Both the position numbers and the translations under genes were made by a program. A stretch of 64,000 nt of DNA from the NCBI RefSeq assembly GCF_000471905.2, contig NW_006498549.1, forward strand, positions 3,940,762 to 4,004,761, written 5' to 3'. This DNA comes from Amborella trichopoda (taxonomy: Eukaryota; Streptophyta; Magnoliopsida; Amborellales; Amborellaceae). Below are positions 34,741-46,036 of the stretch, one piece after another; within the stretch, counting starts at the first letter, position 1; every line of letters begins with the position of its first letter. The notes beneath the pieces were generated by a model that had not been told where the DNA came from, made no database searches, and saw nothing but the letters and a program-made list of their open reading frames with translations.

Positions 34741-35559
34741 TGATAATTATTAACTGATCTAAAGATAAAGCAAGCTCAAAGTTGTGGAAGGGGTTCACAT
34801 GTTATCATTTTTGCAAGAATAAGCACATTAAGAACGTGTTTCAAAAGAGCAAGAAAGAGCCAAATGAGGACAATGCTAAGAATGATGATAGGAAAACCAC
34901 TGCAGTGAACAAAAATTTTGGTGTGGTCAGAAACTTTGGCAATGGGTGCATAAATAATGCATTATGATCATGCAACTCTAACTAGATTATAATTACTGAA
35001 GCATCAGTTCATGTTATCTTACATATATGCTAATTTGCTTCTAACAGGCAGGAGATTTTGGCTCTGCAAAGATGTTCTTTAAAGATTGTGGATAACGGAG
35101 ATGTACACATCAAGACTGACATTAGGATGAAACTAGTGTTAATAGACGTTAGACACATACCAGATATCGATCTAAACCTCATTTTAGGAGGGAGTTCAAA
35201 TGACGAAGGGTACCACACAGTGCTTCGTAAAGGACAATGGTAGCAGACGAAGGCATCTCTTGTCGTTGCAAAGGGCAAGAAGTGTTGTTCACTCTACATA
35301 ACACATGTAAAATTCCCCAATGGGGAACCATGGAAGAATCCTCATTAGACATATGGCACAAGGGACTAGGCTATTTGAGTGAAAAAGGAATGCAAATATT
35401 AGCAAATTTGCAGATTCTTCCAAGTATCTAGAAGACATCTCTAACCCCACGTGACCGTTGTTTTCTCGAAAAACAATGTAAAGTCAGATTCTCAAGTAAG
35501 AGCTCGAAAGATACAAATTACTAGATCTAATATATTCAGATGTGTGTGGTCTCATAGAT
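34741..35559 (+). pseudogene. Copia A gag end to integrase start (copy A2b)
   Basis: It begins just before the zinc knuckle (CYHFCKNKHIKNVF at about 34790, metal ligands changed) and runs through protease (LKIVDNGDVHIKTDIRMKL) to the first bases of integrase (AGATGTGTGTGGTCTCATAG). It directly follows repeat B, unlike other units where B leads into region C, so two partial units have been fused by deletion. Confidence 0.7.
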
Positions 35560-36469
35560 GTGAAATCTAGAAGTTTAGGAAAAAAAAAATTGAAAAATAC
35601 CCCTTGCCCAGACTGCCTGCAACAAGGCATGTCAGGCTGCACGAGGCGAGTCACCTCACGGCGCGACGCATGTGACACAACATGCGTCGGGCCGCCCGAG
35701 CGGAGACCTGAAGGGCACGGGGCGGTGGACAACTCTCCAGAAATTTGCAATTCAGTAAAAAATCCGAATATTCCACAAACATCCAAAATTATGAGAGCTT
35801 TTGACTGAATTGGGACCCTTAGATCAAATCGATCTAATTTCGACCATGGCCATAATTCGACCTATAAATACCCCATCAATAAATCCAAATAAATCATCTA
35901 GAAAATCCAAAAAGCCTAAAAAATATTTGAAAATAGCTAAAAAACCCTATAAAACCGAAATTAGGAAATTCCCATAAATTCATATTTAAATCCCAATGAA
36001 TCCTAGAAAATAGGAAAAAGCCTTAGAAAAGTCCTATAAAATTAGAAAAATTGGAAAATTCCCCAAATACCATAGAAACACCCCAAATTCTGATTAGAAA
36101 GTAGGAGACCCCAAATCCCTTAGAAACTTAGGGAAAACCATCTCCCAACCTTAACTATTTCTCAGGCCAACACAAAGATTTATTGTACTGAAAAGTAATC
36201 TTTGGACACTATTTAGAGGTACACCGTACATTGATTGTTGAGGGCCTCAACCTTAGACAAATCACAGCCTTTTAAGAATAGGGACTGGTAGAAGCATTGT
36301 TCGTCAGTTTGCAATGCCATGGAAAAATAAAAATACATTCAAAGACAAAAACTAATATAGTCTATTAGTTATTCATACTTAAAGAATGGAAATGTAAACC
36401 ACGAAACCATTGATAATTGTTATAACGAGTTCAGAACTATTGGAGAGTTCAATATATATATATATATAT
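35560..36469 (+). repeat. Repeat B, copy B2b
   Basis: It starts inside repeat B (AAATCTAGAAGTTTAGGAAA) after an integrase fragment, and runs to a TA-dinucleotide tract that abuts the assembly gap. Confidence 0.6.
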
Positions 36470-36595
36470 NNNNNNNNNNNNNNNNNNNNNNNNNNNNNNN
36501 NNNNNNNNNNNNNNNNNNNNNNNNNNNNNNNNNNNNNNNNNNNNNNNNNNNNNNNNNNNNNNNNNNNNNNNNNNNNNNNNNNNNNNNNNNNNNNN
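36470..36595. other. Assembly gap (126 N)
   Basis: A run of N directly follows a (TA)n tract. Open frames reading through it are meaningless. Confidence 0.99.
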
Positions 36596-36839
36596 ATAAA
36601 TGTAGTTCCAACCTCCTTGTACATAAAGTCTATATTCTGTTCATGTACTCTGCCTTAAGGGTCCACTTGGTTCCCGGGAAATGGAACTCCTGGAGTACAG
36701 CCCAGACATACATGTTTAATTCGTTGTGAAGACAAAATTGATATTTCCACAGGGAGTCCATTATTAAGCCAAATTTCAGGAAATGTCAATTCCAACCAAA
36801 TAGGTGGAATTTACATTTCCTAGAAATCAAAAGTTAAAC
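36596..36839 (+). other. Unit sequence after the gap
   Basis: Non-coding sequence matching 14590-14820 and 50920-51060 (CCGGGAAATGGAACTCCTGG). Confidence 0.5.
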
Positions 36840-37178
36840 ATTGTTTTACTCCCAACCCCGTCAGTCCCAGAGTGACAGGTCTCTGTTCAAGGTAGACATC
36901 TTCTTGGCAAGATAATTTCACTTTACTCAGAGAGGGTTTTTAGCTCACTGATCGGGCACTCTTACACTGAAGATGAACGTGGCAAAGGGATCTGTCGAAA
37001 CCGTGGGATTGATCCTTTGACTAGGCTGGGCCCAGGCAGCTCAGAAGAGTGGTAACGACCTCTCCAGAATAGACGAAGGGTAGGACAGCGATAGAAAGAA
37101 GTGGTGGACTAAGGACCGAAGGCACACCCCTACGTCCCGACCTGCTACTGCTGTAATCTAATCTATGTTCACTTTCCT
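36840..37178. other. Foreign ~340-bp insertion, possibly organellar
   Basis: Comparison with 14815-14835 shows unit sequence interrupted here (left flank AAAAGTTAAACATTG, right flank AGTTTTATTATTCTTATTAT). The insert is much richer in GC than its surroundings, has no counterpart in the window and lacks terminal repeats. Phrases such as GATTGATCCTTTGACTAGGC and CCCTACGTCCCGACCTGC suggest plant mitochondrial DNA by composition, but I cannot identify a gene in it. Confidence 0.4.
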
Positions 37179-37443
37179 TTAGTTTTATTATTCTTATTAT
37201 GAAAATTATTATTTAAAATATTTATTATTGAAATACTAATCATTTAAATATATTTTATTATAATATTATATTAATAATTACTATCATATTATATTATTAT
37301 TAAAATATATAAATTTCATTATTGTATTCTTAGTATTTTAGTATTATATTATAATATAATTATTATAATTAGCCCACACAATTAACTGGGATAAGGCTTG
37401 CAGGATGATGGTGATGATGATAACTATTACAATTATAATATTG
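37179..37443 (+). other. AT-rich unit spacer
   Basis: TTATTATT-type sequence equivalent to 14830-15130. It joins directly to the last 24 codons of a kiwellin copy, so the promoter and most of that gene have been deleted. Confidence 0.5.
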
Positions 37444-37514
37444 TAGTTTGGAATGCATTGAAAATTCCAAAATCCAAGATTGGGGACTATGAGATCACAT
37501 GGTCGGATGCTTGA
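37444..37514 (+). pseudogene. Kiwellin 3' remnant
   Basis: Only the C-terminal end survives: VWNALKIPKSKIGDYEITWS, then DA and a stop at 37512. The reading frame is intact over this stretch. The downstream flank (CCAATCTTTTTGCAGCATGG) also matches the other copies, so this is a deleted gene copy and not a chance match. Confidence 0.85.
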
Positions 37515-38647
37515 GAGCTGTCGTATAGCTACTATATGCTTGTGATGCCAATCTTTTTGCAGCATGGAGTACAATATTATGTTTACTTTTACAGAAACAG
37601 ATTACAATTCAATATAATCAATGGATGTTTGTTTGAAAGATTATTATGGCCCACTAATAATCTCATAAGGTGTGTGAGAGAAGGATATTACGCTTTTGAA
37701 GGGTATAATATGGGAAAGCTTTCGATGCTTCCCCTACAATATAGCCTTTTTAACTATTGATTTGAAGTGGGTGGTTGAGATTAATTCACTCATGTTGTCA
37801 CAAAAATAAAGTCATTCCCTACCATATAGCTTTTTTTAACCATTGATTTGAAATTGGTGGCTGAGATTAATTCACTCATGTTGTCACAAAAATAGAGTCA
37901 TGGGCTAAGCCGGTAACCCATTTGCAATAGCCCGTAGTAGAGAGAGAGAGAGAGGGAGAGAGTAACCCATTTTTAGGTTTAGAGATACAGAAAGAGAAAG
38001 CAAGAGAGAAGAAGGGGAAAGTGCAGGGAATAGGAGAGAAAGTGCAAAGCCCTAAAAGAGAGAAGGAGACCCATTTAGGCACGCCGGATCTTCCTACCAA
38101 GGTATAAAATGTTAATTTCATAACAATGAATAAAATGTTATTAAAAAAACAGGTATTTCTTGAATGAATGCGATGGACTAATAGATATACCATAGCTACC
38201 ATGACTGAAACTTTTATCACACAAGGAAGGAAAAAAAATGGGGGGTATTTCATGAATGAGAAGAAAGGCTTACTAGCTCATTTGAGAAGTTACCTACTAT
38301 TAGAAAATGAGGCCTAGCTCTACACTCTTGGAAGGGGTCTTGTTTGTGACAGAGCAATTCACATTTTAGACAAGTCATATCATCCTCCATGACAGATCAT
38401 ATTAATGGGGATCAATTTCTAAGAGAAAGAAAAGTAGGATCTCAATTTATCTCCGAGGCATTTGATGTGAAAGAGCAGGGAGAAGGGACAACTTTGTTGT
38501 TTGGGAGCTCCTAAGAGAGAGAAGGGAATGGCAATAGAGAGAAAGAGAGAGACCAGACTACCTAAATCTCACCCCTTGAAGTAGAGTGAGAGAGAGAGAG
38601 CGTAAGAGAGAGAAACCAAACTCTCACCTTTGACTGAGAGAGAGAGA

Positions 38648-39124
38648 TGTTGAAAGAGTAATTTTGTCACCGCCTCATCCCATCTCCTCCTCTCATTCCC
38701 TCTAGAACTATCCCACCGTCCTTCGCTATTTTATGTCACTCCAGCAATCAAAGGTAAGCACGCACAAATATTGTGTGTACATTGTTACTTTGTGGTAGAT
38801 GATAGAAGACCATCAAGTACCAAGTAGTAGGACGGTAAAAAAAAAAAAGTTATATGTGGACCTTTTAAGCCATGTAGTATGATGGTACATAAGCCCTATA
38901 AAAAGGGGCTGTGCGTGAGAAAATGAAGTATGAAAAAAGAAAATGAAAAAAGGAAGTGCTTTGAATCGGTGCTTCGAATAAGCCATGCTATGCCGTAGTA
39001 ACCATGTTTTGCTTATGAAATAGTGGAACTTTCTTGAAAAGCAAAATCCTGATTCTTCTTCACCCCCATCATTTTGCTATTTTCGATCAAATGATTATAT
39101 TGACGCTTCCGTAAATTCCCAACA
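38648..39124 (+). repeat. 5' LTR of Copia-E
   Basis: 477 bp, from TGTTGAAAGAG to TCCCAACA. CCCTATAAAAAGGGG near 38894 is a likely promoter TATA region and is conserved in the other LTR. Confidence 0.88.
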
Positions 39125-39173
39125 TTTGGTATCAGAGCCTAGATTCGTGCTTCCTAAAAGACCACTTTACCAA

Positions 39174-39665
39174 TGCCATCAACCTCGGGTATGAATTATA
39201 CCCAAAATTTTATACCCGTCTTAGATGGAGAAGATTACTACTCAGGGAGTCTCCAAATGAAGACTCCTTTTATCTCACAAGATTTGTGGGATATTGTTGA
39301 AGAAGGTTATGAGGGTACCAGAAGATGCTGTAGCACTTGATTCGTGGTCGCAAGCAAAACATAATGAATTCAAGGAAAATAAAAAGAGAGATGTGAAAGC
39401 CGTTCTCTTCATCCAGCAAGCTGCAAATAAATCTATCTTTCCTCGAATAAAAATTGCTTCAAAATCAAAAGAAGCCTGAGATATTTTTAAAAATGAATTT
39501 CAGGGATCCGAAAAAATGATTTCTATCAAACGCAAAAATTTATGGAGATAATTTGATAACTTGATGATAAAAGATAGTGAAACCATTCAGAACTTCTTCA
39601 CTATAGTTGATGGAATAATAAATTAGATTAGATGTTATGGAGATGATATTCTTGATAAAAAAAAT
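39174..39665 (+). pseudogene. Copia-E gag fragment
   Basis: From the ATG at 39174 it reads MPSTSGMNYTQNFIPVLDGE and continues with a copia gag pattern (LQMKTPFISQDLWDIVEEGY). A frameshift near 39298 moves it to the frame LDSWSQAKHNEFKENKKRD. Stops appear at 39477 and after. It is followed by about 200 bases unrelated to gag. Confidence 0.75.
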
Positions 39666-39924
39666 AGTCCAAAACAACCGTTGCCTAGTTTGATGCCTTA
39701 TACTATTTTACATTTTTTATTTAGTTATAAGAATTCAGAGTTTTATTATCCAAAGACCTTATACTATTTTACATTCTATTCATCTAACAAAATATCTATT
39801 GAAGCCTTATATTGTAGTAAATTGACTAAAGATTCGCTTATTTCCAACACCTTTCTAGTGTTTGTGCATCATTTTTTATGCTCATTACTGGTGTTTACCA
39901 TGTTGGGGAGGACTTTCCTTTGAA

Positions 39925-40786
39925 AAAGAGAAGTGGAAATTCCTTCCTAATTATATGCCTTTATGTGGAGGATTTGATTTATACTGGTACAGAGAAAAGA
40001 ATTATGGAAGAATTTAAGAAAGCTATGATGAAAGAATATGAAATGACTGATTTGGGAATTATTAAATATTTTCTTGGAATCCATGTAAAACAGTCAGATG
40101 GAGAAATATTTATTTCACAAGAAAACTATGTTGAAGATCTCTTGAAAAGATTCAGAATGTCAAATTGCAAGCCAGTGAGTACTTCAATGGCAGTGAATGA
40201 AGATTTTTCAAAATATGATGGTGCAGAAAAAATTGATGCATCGATTTATCGAAGCTTAGTGGGATCTTTAAGTCTGACTAATACAAGGCCATATATTGTG
40301 CATGCAGTTAGTATTTGGTATAGGTTCATGAATGAACCAAGCAAATTGCATTTTGTTGAAGCAAAAAGGATATTAAGATATATCCAAGGAACAAAGAAAC
40401 ACGGTATCAAATATATTTCTGAAAATTATACTAATCTTGTTGGATTTTCTGATAGTAATTGGGCAGGTCCTATTGAAGATCAAAGAAGCACTTTCAGCTA
40501 TATATTCTGCTTAGGTACAAAAGTGATATCGTGGTTATTAAGAAAGCAAAATATTGTAGCTGTTTTGTCAGCAGAGGCAGAATACATGTCTGCAACAAGT
40601 GCAGCATATGAACCTGTGTGGCTCAGAAGAATTTTATCAGACTTGGAACAAGCGCAGAATACCCCCACAACTATTTTTTGTGACAACATGTTAGCCATTG
40701 CAATGATAAAAAATCCAGTATTTCATAGCCGATCGAAGCATATAGAAATACGACATCATTTCATCAGGAAGTTGACTGAAAAATGA
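39925..40786 (+). pseudogene. Copia-E reverse transcriptase C-terminus and RNase H
   Basis: A continuous frame of about 287 codons starts at the active-site strand, here LYVEDLIYTG, where the catalytic Y-V-D-D has become Y-V-E-D. It continues with YFLGIHVKQSDGEIFISQ, then the RNase H domain (FSDSNWAGPIEDQRSTFSY, LSAEAEYMSATSAAYE, CDNMLAIAMIKNP) and ends in HFIRKLTEK. The altered catalytic residue and the missing upstream half make it inactive. Confidence 0.88.
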
Positions 40787-40898
40787 GAAATCAAGCCAAA
40801 ATTCTAACACAAATAACTGATAAATTTAATGAAGACAATTTCAACTGAGAAATTCATCAAGTTCAGAGAATTAATGAGAGTGATAAATTAAGAGGATA

Positions 40899-41355
40899 AG
40901 TTGAAAGAGTAATTTGTTACCGCCTCTCATTCCCTCTCGAGAACTATCCCACATCCTTTGCTATTTTATGTCACTCCAGCAATCAAAGGAACGCACACAC
41001 AAATATTGTGTGTACATTGTTACTTTGTGGTAGATGATAGAAGACCATCAAGAACCAAGTAGTAAGATGGTAAAAAAAGAAGAAGTTATACGTGGATCTT
41101 TTTAAGCCATGTAGTATGACGGTACATAAGCCCTATAAAAAGGGGTTGTGCATGAGAAAACGAAGTAGGAAAAAGAGAAATAAAAAAGAAAAAAGGAAGT
41201 GCGTAGAATGAGCCATACTATGCTGTTGTAACCATGTTTTGCTTATGAAATAGTGGAACTTTCTTTAAAAGAAAAGTCTTAGTTTCTTCTTCACCCCAAC
41301 TATTTTTTTCATTTCGATCAAATTATTATATCAATGCTTCCACAAATTCCCAACA
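40899..41355 (+). repeat. 3' LTR of Copia-E
   Basis: 457 bp with several small indels against the 5' LTR. The first base pair has changed from TG to AG. Confidence 0.85.
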
Positions 41356-41599
41356 AGAGAGAGGGGAAATGATGGATATGACGTAACTCTAGCACAAAGA
41401 GAGAGATTAAACGAAACTCAACAACCACTTGAGAGAGAAAAATGGCACCCCACTTGAGAGAGAGGCGAGAGAAAGCTTTAACTTATGGGCTAGAGAGAGA
41501 GGAAATAAAACTCAAGACCCCAGTCGAGAGAGAGAGAGTAGGAGATGATTTCTTTATCAACAAACGAGGCTTCTTCAATGAAATAGGGCATGCTTCTTC

Positions 41600-41810
41600 T
41601 TTGTTCTACTCATGCTCTCTCTCTCTCTCTCGTTTCTCTGCTCTGTAAACTGCGTGCTCTCTCTTTCTCTCTCACTGATTTCTCTGCTCTGCGTGCTCTC
41701 CCTCCTCCAAGAAGCACTCTCTGCTTTATGCGTGCTCTCTCTTTCTCTCTCATTGGTTCATTTGCTCTGCATGCCCTCTCTCTCCTCCATGCAGCCCTCT
41801 CTCCCTCTTT
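41600..41810. repeat. CT-rich imperfect tandem repeat
   Basis: Three or four units of about 55 bp of the type GCTCTCTCTTTCTCTCTC plus TTTGCTCTGCATGC. They lie in the right part of the Mutator-like element. Confidence 0.6.
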
Positions 41811-41960
41811 TATTTTTGAAGGGTTACTAGTTGAGACCGTGACCCTTATTTTGTGACATTTTGAGTCAACAAATCTGATCCTCCCATTTTAAATCAACGG
41901 ATAAAAATGAGGGGGAGGATAGTTCTTCTATGCTATAGGGGAAGCATAAAAAGCTTTCCC

Positions 41961-42810
41961 GCGGCCATTGTCTTGGGAAGGTACATCTCATGTAGGAGTA
42001 GGAGGGACTGCCCATGTGGGAGGGACTTCTATGTTTTCAGCAGGGACGGTAAAACCACGGTTTCACAAGTTTCTATTTAAAACGCACTTTTTTTAAATCC
42101 GTTAAGAATTCTGAATATTTCAAATGATCTTCAAAAAATCGCATTTTTTTAATGGAACCGATATAAATCTATATGTTATCTTTTTCAAATTAGCTTTTCA
42201 AAAAAAAAATCCTTATAGTTTTATTTCTTTATTAAATTAATATTATTGAATTTTGGTTTAAAGATAAGCACATTAACAATAAGAGTAAATTTAGAATCTC
42301 GATTTAACAAAAAATTCCATCAACAATTTCACCATTGAGTTCCTTTGAAAAAGGTGTACGAAAAAATACAGGCAATATATTACCAAAAAAAAAAGTAATC
42401 AAAACAATTGTATATCTCAAAATAATAGGTAGAATTAGAAGAAGAATAACCCAATGGAAAATCCTATTTTTTTTTTCTATTAAACCCATAACATCATTAT
42501 AAAGAGCAAGCCAAAGATTCAATGATATTAAAGATTTAGGTAGCTAGGAATTCAGTGTATTATTCAATTTTTTTTTAAGTATTTTGTTGCTTTTTTATGC
42601 ATAGAGAAGTTGATTAATTTCATTTTTTATTTTTTCTTTCATTGGTGATAGCATTTCATTGGTTCTTTGCATTTTCTTTTAATTAACTGCAATATTATAT
42701 TGAGAGACTTTTCTTTTTTTCTTTTAAAAATAATCTTATACCTTGGGTCACAGTTTTTCTTATTTGATAATTAGTTCTTGTTTTTAGTATTGTTCTCTAA
42801 TGGGAAAGTC
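41961..42810 (+). other. Downstream region of the deleted kiwellin copy
   Basis: It continues the unit on the right side of the Mutator-like element and matches 20290-21150 and 62180-62990. No genes. Confidence 0.55.
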
Positions 42811-42859
42811 ATCTTTTCATTTTGGCTTGTACTCATGTCTCACATTTTTCTTTTGATAA

Positions 42860-43430
42860 ATCATCACATCAAAACACCTAATTTAAACAAAGTTTTAATA
42901 AAAGCATAATTAAAAAAATGATAATCTAGCATTCTACAACATGTTATTTCTAGAGTATCTCTTTTCACCAAATGCCCTTTGGGGTCAAAATGATCTTATC
43001 AAATTATAGGACCATCCTAAAACCTTTCTTATTGTAACCCGGCACCGAATTACTTCTTATATCTAGTACATGAAATACATTTTCCAAAGCCGATACTTTG
43101 CCTGAAGTGAACTTTAGTTCAACTTTATCTTTACCATACACCTTTAAAATAGCTTATATCAATTGAACTAGTACCCATCACCCACTAGTTCATATGTCCT
43201 AAAGATGTCTCGATTATTTCAAACATGTATGATATTCTGTGTCTGCCCACCAACCTTGGTCTTTGTTTATCATATTCATTTCAGTGACCACAGCTACTAA
43301 TTTTTCTTCGGTGTTCATATCTGCTTGATTTTGAGGGATTTAGTGCCCCTTTCGATGTCAAAAGTCCTTTGAATAATGACCAGGATATCTAATAGTAAAG
43401 CAAACTCCTTTTCGTTTGTTTTTTTGGATT
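42860..43430 (-). pseudogene. Copia gag-protease fragment (minus strand)
   Basis: Read on the minus strand, 43330-42900 gives copia-type pieces: SEMNMINKDQGWW before the protease, then VYGKDKVELKFTSGK and ALENVFHVLDIR. The active-site aspartate region is eroded and several stops are present. No LTRs were found, so this is an isolated fragment of another copia family. Confidence 0.6.
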
Positions 43431-44425
43431 TTGGCCTCTAATCTTTAAATGTATCCATTTAAAGCAAGGGAAAGAAATGCTTTCTAGTATTTTGAGCATG
43501 GTATCTTGTGGCAATCCTCAACCGCCCATATATCAACAGCTACAAACAACTGTAATGGCCCCACACAACTGTTGCAGAGTTGCAACATATCCATGAGTGA
43601 CTTAGTCTACAAATATCATTCAGAGCAACTCTGACCGGCAGCATCGCCACAAGCAATGGGTCACACTCATAGATGGGAGCATCTCTGACTCATTGTGCAA
43701 CGTGCGCTGCCACGGCTGATGCGATAGGACTTCAACCAAGTGCCTCCGACTCATTGAATTGCGTGCACCATTGGAGCTCAAAAAGACAGCAAGTTGCAAC
43801 CCTGATCCACACAAATGCATTTGCTAATAGCCCATGCGCTGATGCTAGTGCGAGCGAGGGGCACATCTGGGCCAATGCGAGTGTGAACTGCAAATTACAA
43901 CTCAAGCACATTTCCTCCCTTGCACACCCATATACATAGGAGTCGCACACTTCACGTGCTCCACATGAGTAGTATCTTGATTCTATAAATACAATAGAAA
44001 AGAGAGCAATTCCATATAAATATATCATTTATCTTCTAAATTTCGACAAAAAACCCATCATTTTTTGTACATCAATATACTTTTTAACTCAAGCAATTCC
44101 CTAGGACTAGGAAATCATCTGAGCTTCTTATACAAACCAGGTAGTTCCAGTCAAATCAAGGTCACTCCCGGATTCGAAAGCCACAAGAACATGGGACCAC
44201 CATCCTAGGTCCATTTGGGCAATTCCATGTCAAACCAATGAGTTTTCAATCACTTATTAAAAGAAGTAATACTTGAAAAAGAAATAACATTAATAGATAT
44301 TATTTTTAAGTTTTCTTGAATAAATCAATTTTAACTTAATGCGTGACTTTTTATTTTTCTAAAGAATTATTTTTATATACACTCTAGAATGCTATATACT
44401 TTCTACTAAGTAATGCTATAACAAC
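43431..44425. other. Unassigned region, GC-richer centre
   Basis: 43500-43980 is clearly richer in GC than its surroundings and holds several CTGATGC/GAGTGCGA-like words, but no frame resembles a known family. 44000-44425 is AT-rich. It may belong to the adjacent copia fragment as an LTR or leader; that is a guess. Confidence 0.35.
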
Positions 44426-44810
44426 CATCAGATTTGTGTGGCTCAATAGATATGAAGTTCTTTGGTGGCACCTCATACTTCGTCACCTTCATCGATGATG
44501 TTTCCAAGAAGAGCGTGGGTCTACTTAATGAAATCAAAATGTCAGGTGTTTGAGATCTTTAAAAATTTTCATGCTAAGATGGAAAGGGGGACATGCGAGT
44601 TGTTGAAATGTCTCAGATCAAACAATGGTAGGTAACCCTAAAATGCTTTCAAAAGCTATTGTGTCAAGCATGACATAAGGTATGAAAAGATAGTTCCATA
44701 TTACCCGTGGCATAATGGTGTAGCACAGAAAATGAATCACACCATTCTGGAGAGAATTAGGAACATGCTATCCATTACTAAATTACCAAGTTGTATTAGG
44801 GTGAAGAAGT
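44426..44810 (+). pseudogene. Copia A integrase fragment (copy A3)
   Basis: In broken frames it gives the integrase core start (FFGGTSYFVTFIDDVSKK) and later a catalytic-loop counterpart near 44690-44760. It ends with GTGAAGAAGT, the same junction to repeat B as at 33722 and 56651. Confidence 0.7.
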
Positions 44811-45824
44811 TGGAGACACCCCCCCCCCCCCCCAAAATCTAGCTAAGAGAATTCCTAAAAACCCTGATTTTGAACCCGAAAGACCACAAAAACCCTGGAA
44901 GACCCTAGTACACCTAAACCCAGTTTAATTATCTCAAACACATTATCGACCCGTTTTAATTATCTCAAAAACATTCAAAACCTATCCATATCACTGAAGA
45001 TCCGAAGGGCATTCCAACAGTCCAAGAATCAGTTGAATTAGACCTACGGAGCAAAGGTTAGAAGCTAAGGAAAACAAAGGGGACAAAAGATGAAAATAAC
45101 CCTCGCTTGGGCCACTTGCCACACAGCGCATTGGGTCGTGCGAGGTGCGACCCGATATGCCCAGGGCGATGGGTAGCACTCCTGAAAATTCCAAATAAGT
45201 AAAATATAATTTGAATATTTCAGAAAAGTATAAAATTCTGAGACCTTTTGACTGAATCTAGCCCCTTGGATCGAATCGATCTAATTTCAAACATGACCCT
45301 ACTTCCACATATAAATACCCCATCCAAAAATCTCATTAAATAATCTAGAAAAAATAAAAAACCTGAAAATCATCTTAAAATAACGAAAAATCCCTAGAAA
45401 GTTGAAAATTCGGAAATTCCCATAAATTAGTTGATAAATCCCAGTGAATCCCATAAAATAGGATCAACTCTTAGAAAAATCCTATAAAATTAAGAAAATT
45501 CAGGAAAATTCCCCAAAAATCATAGAAAATCTCAAAATTCAGATTAGAAAATAGGAGTTCCCAAATCGTCTAGAAAATTAGGGAAAGCTATCTCCAAACC
45601 ATAGAAAAAGTGTTAGGCCAACGCAAAGATCTAATCTATTGAAAAGTCGACTTTCAACACTATGTATAGGTACACCTTACTTTGATTTTTTAGGACCTCA
45701 ACCTTAGACAAACCGCACTCTTTTAAGAATAGGTACTGGTAGAAGCATTTTTTGTCAATTTGCAATGCCACAGAAAAATTACAATATGTCAAAAAAAAAA
45801 ATTAATATAGCATATTATTTTTAT
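44811..45824 (+). repeat. Repeat B, copy B3 (left part)
   Basis: It starts TGGAGACACC followed by a run of 14-15 C, then the usual B markers through GGTACTGGTAGAAGCATT. A LINE interrupts its end, and the continuation is at 50758. Confidence 0.65.
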
Positions 45825-46036
45825 TTTTTATGTTGTGCTAAAAGTAAGCAATTTTCATTAAAAAATACAAAAAGGTATAGAGGGTCTTTTACTTTGCAAT
45901 TGAGTATCAGGAAAAACTACATTTCTCGATATTATCATCTACAACATAGCCAGTAGCAATGGGGGCTGAAGTCATGACAAATTCGATCTCACTCCCATGA
46001 CAAAATTATAACCCTAAAAAATCATCACATAATCCA

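Larger units (their letters stand above)
38648..41355 (+). mobile_element. Copia-E: internally deleted Ty1/copia element
   Basis: LTRs at 38648-39124 and 40899-41355, primer-binding site TGGTATCAGAGC at 39127-39138, and target duplication AGAGA (38643-38647 and 41356-41360), which falls in a GA tract. The interior has a gag fragment and the end of pol; protease, integrase and half of reverse transcriptase are missing. Confidence 0.9.
37712..41960. mobile_element. Mutator-like non-autonomous element containing Copia-E
   Basis: The left end reads GGGAAAGCTTTCGATGCTTC and the right end, on the minus strand, GGGAAAGCTTTTTATGCTTC. The similarity continues, diverged, for more than 100 bp (ATTGATTT, TTGTCACAAAA), giving long terminal inverted repeats as in Mutator-like elements. 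The left end holds a tandem duplication of about 85 bp. Without Copia-E the element is about 1.5 kb and made mostly of GA/CT-rich sequence without a transposase. The outer flanks are kiwellin downstream sequence, but I see no 9-bp target duplication and about 10 bases seem lost at the right. Confidence 0.65.

Noticed and set aside
36379..36658. Frames reading through N
   Set aside because: They span an assembly gap.
41442..41856. Three overlapping frames rich in Leu, Ser and Arg
   Set aside because: They come from CT/GA microsatellite sequence in the Mutator-like element.
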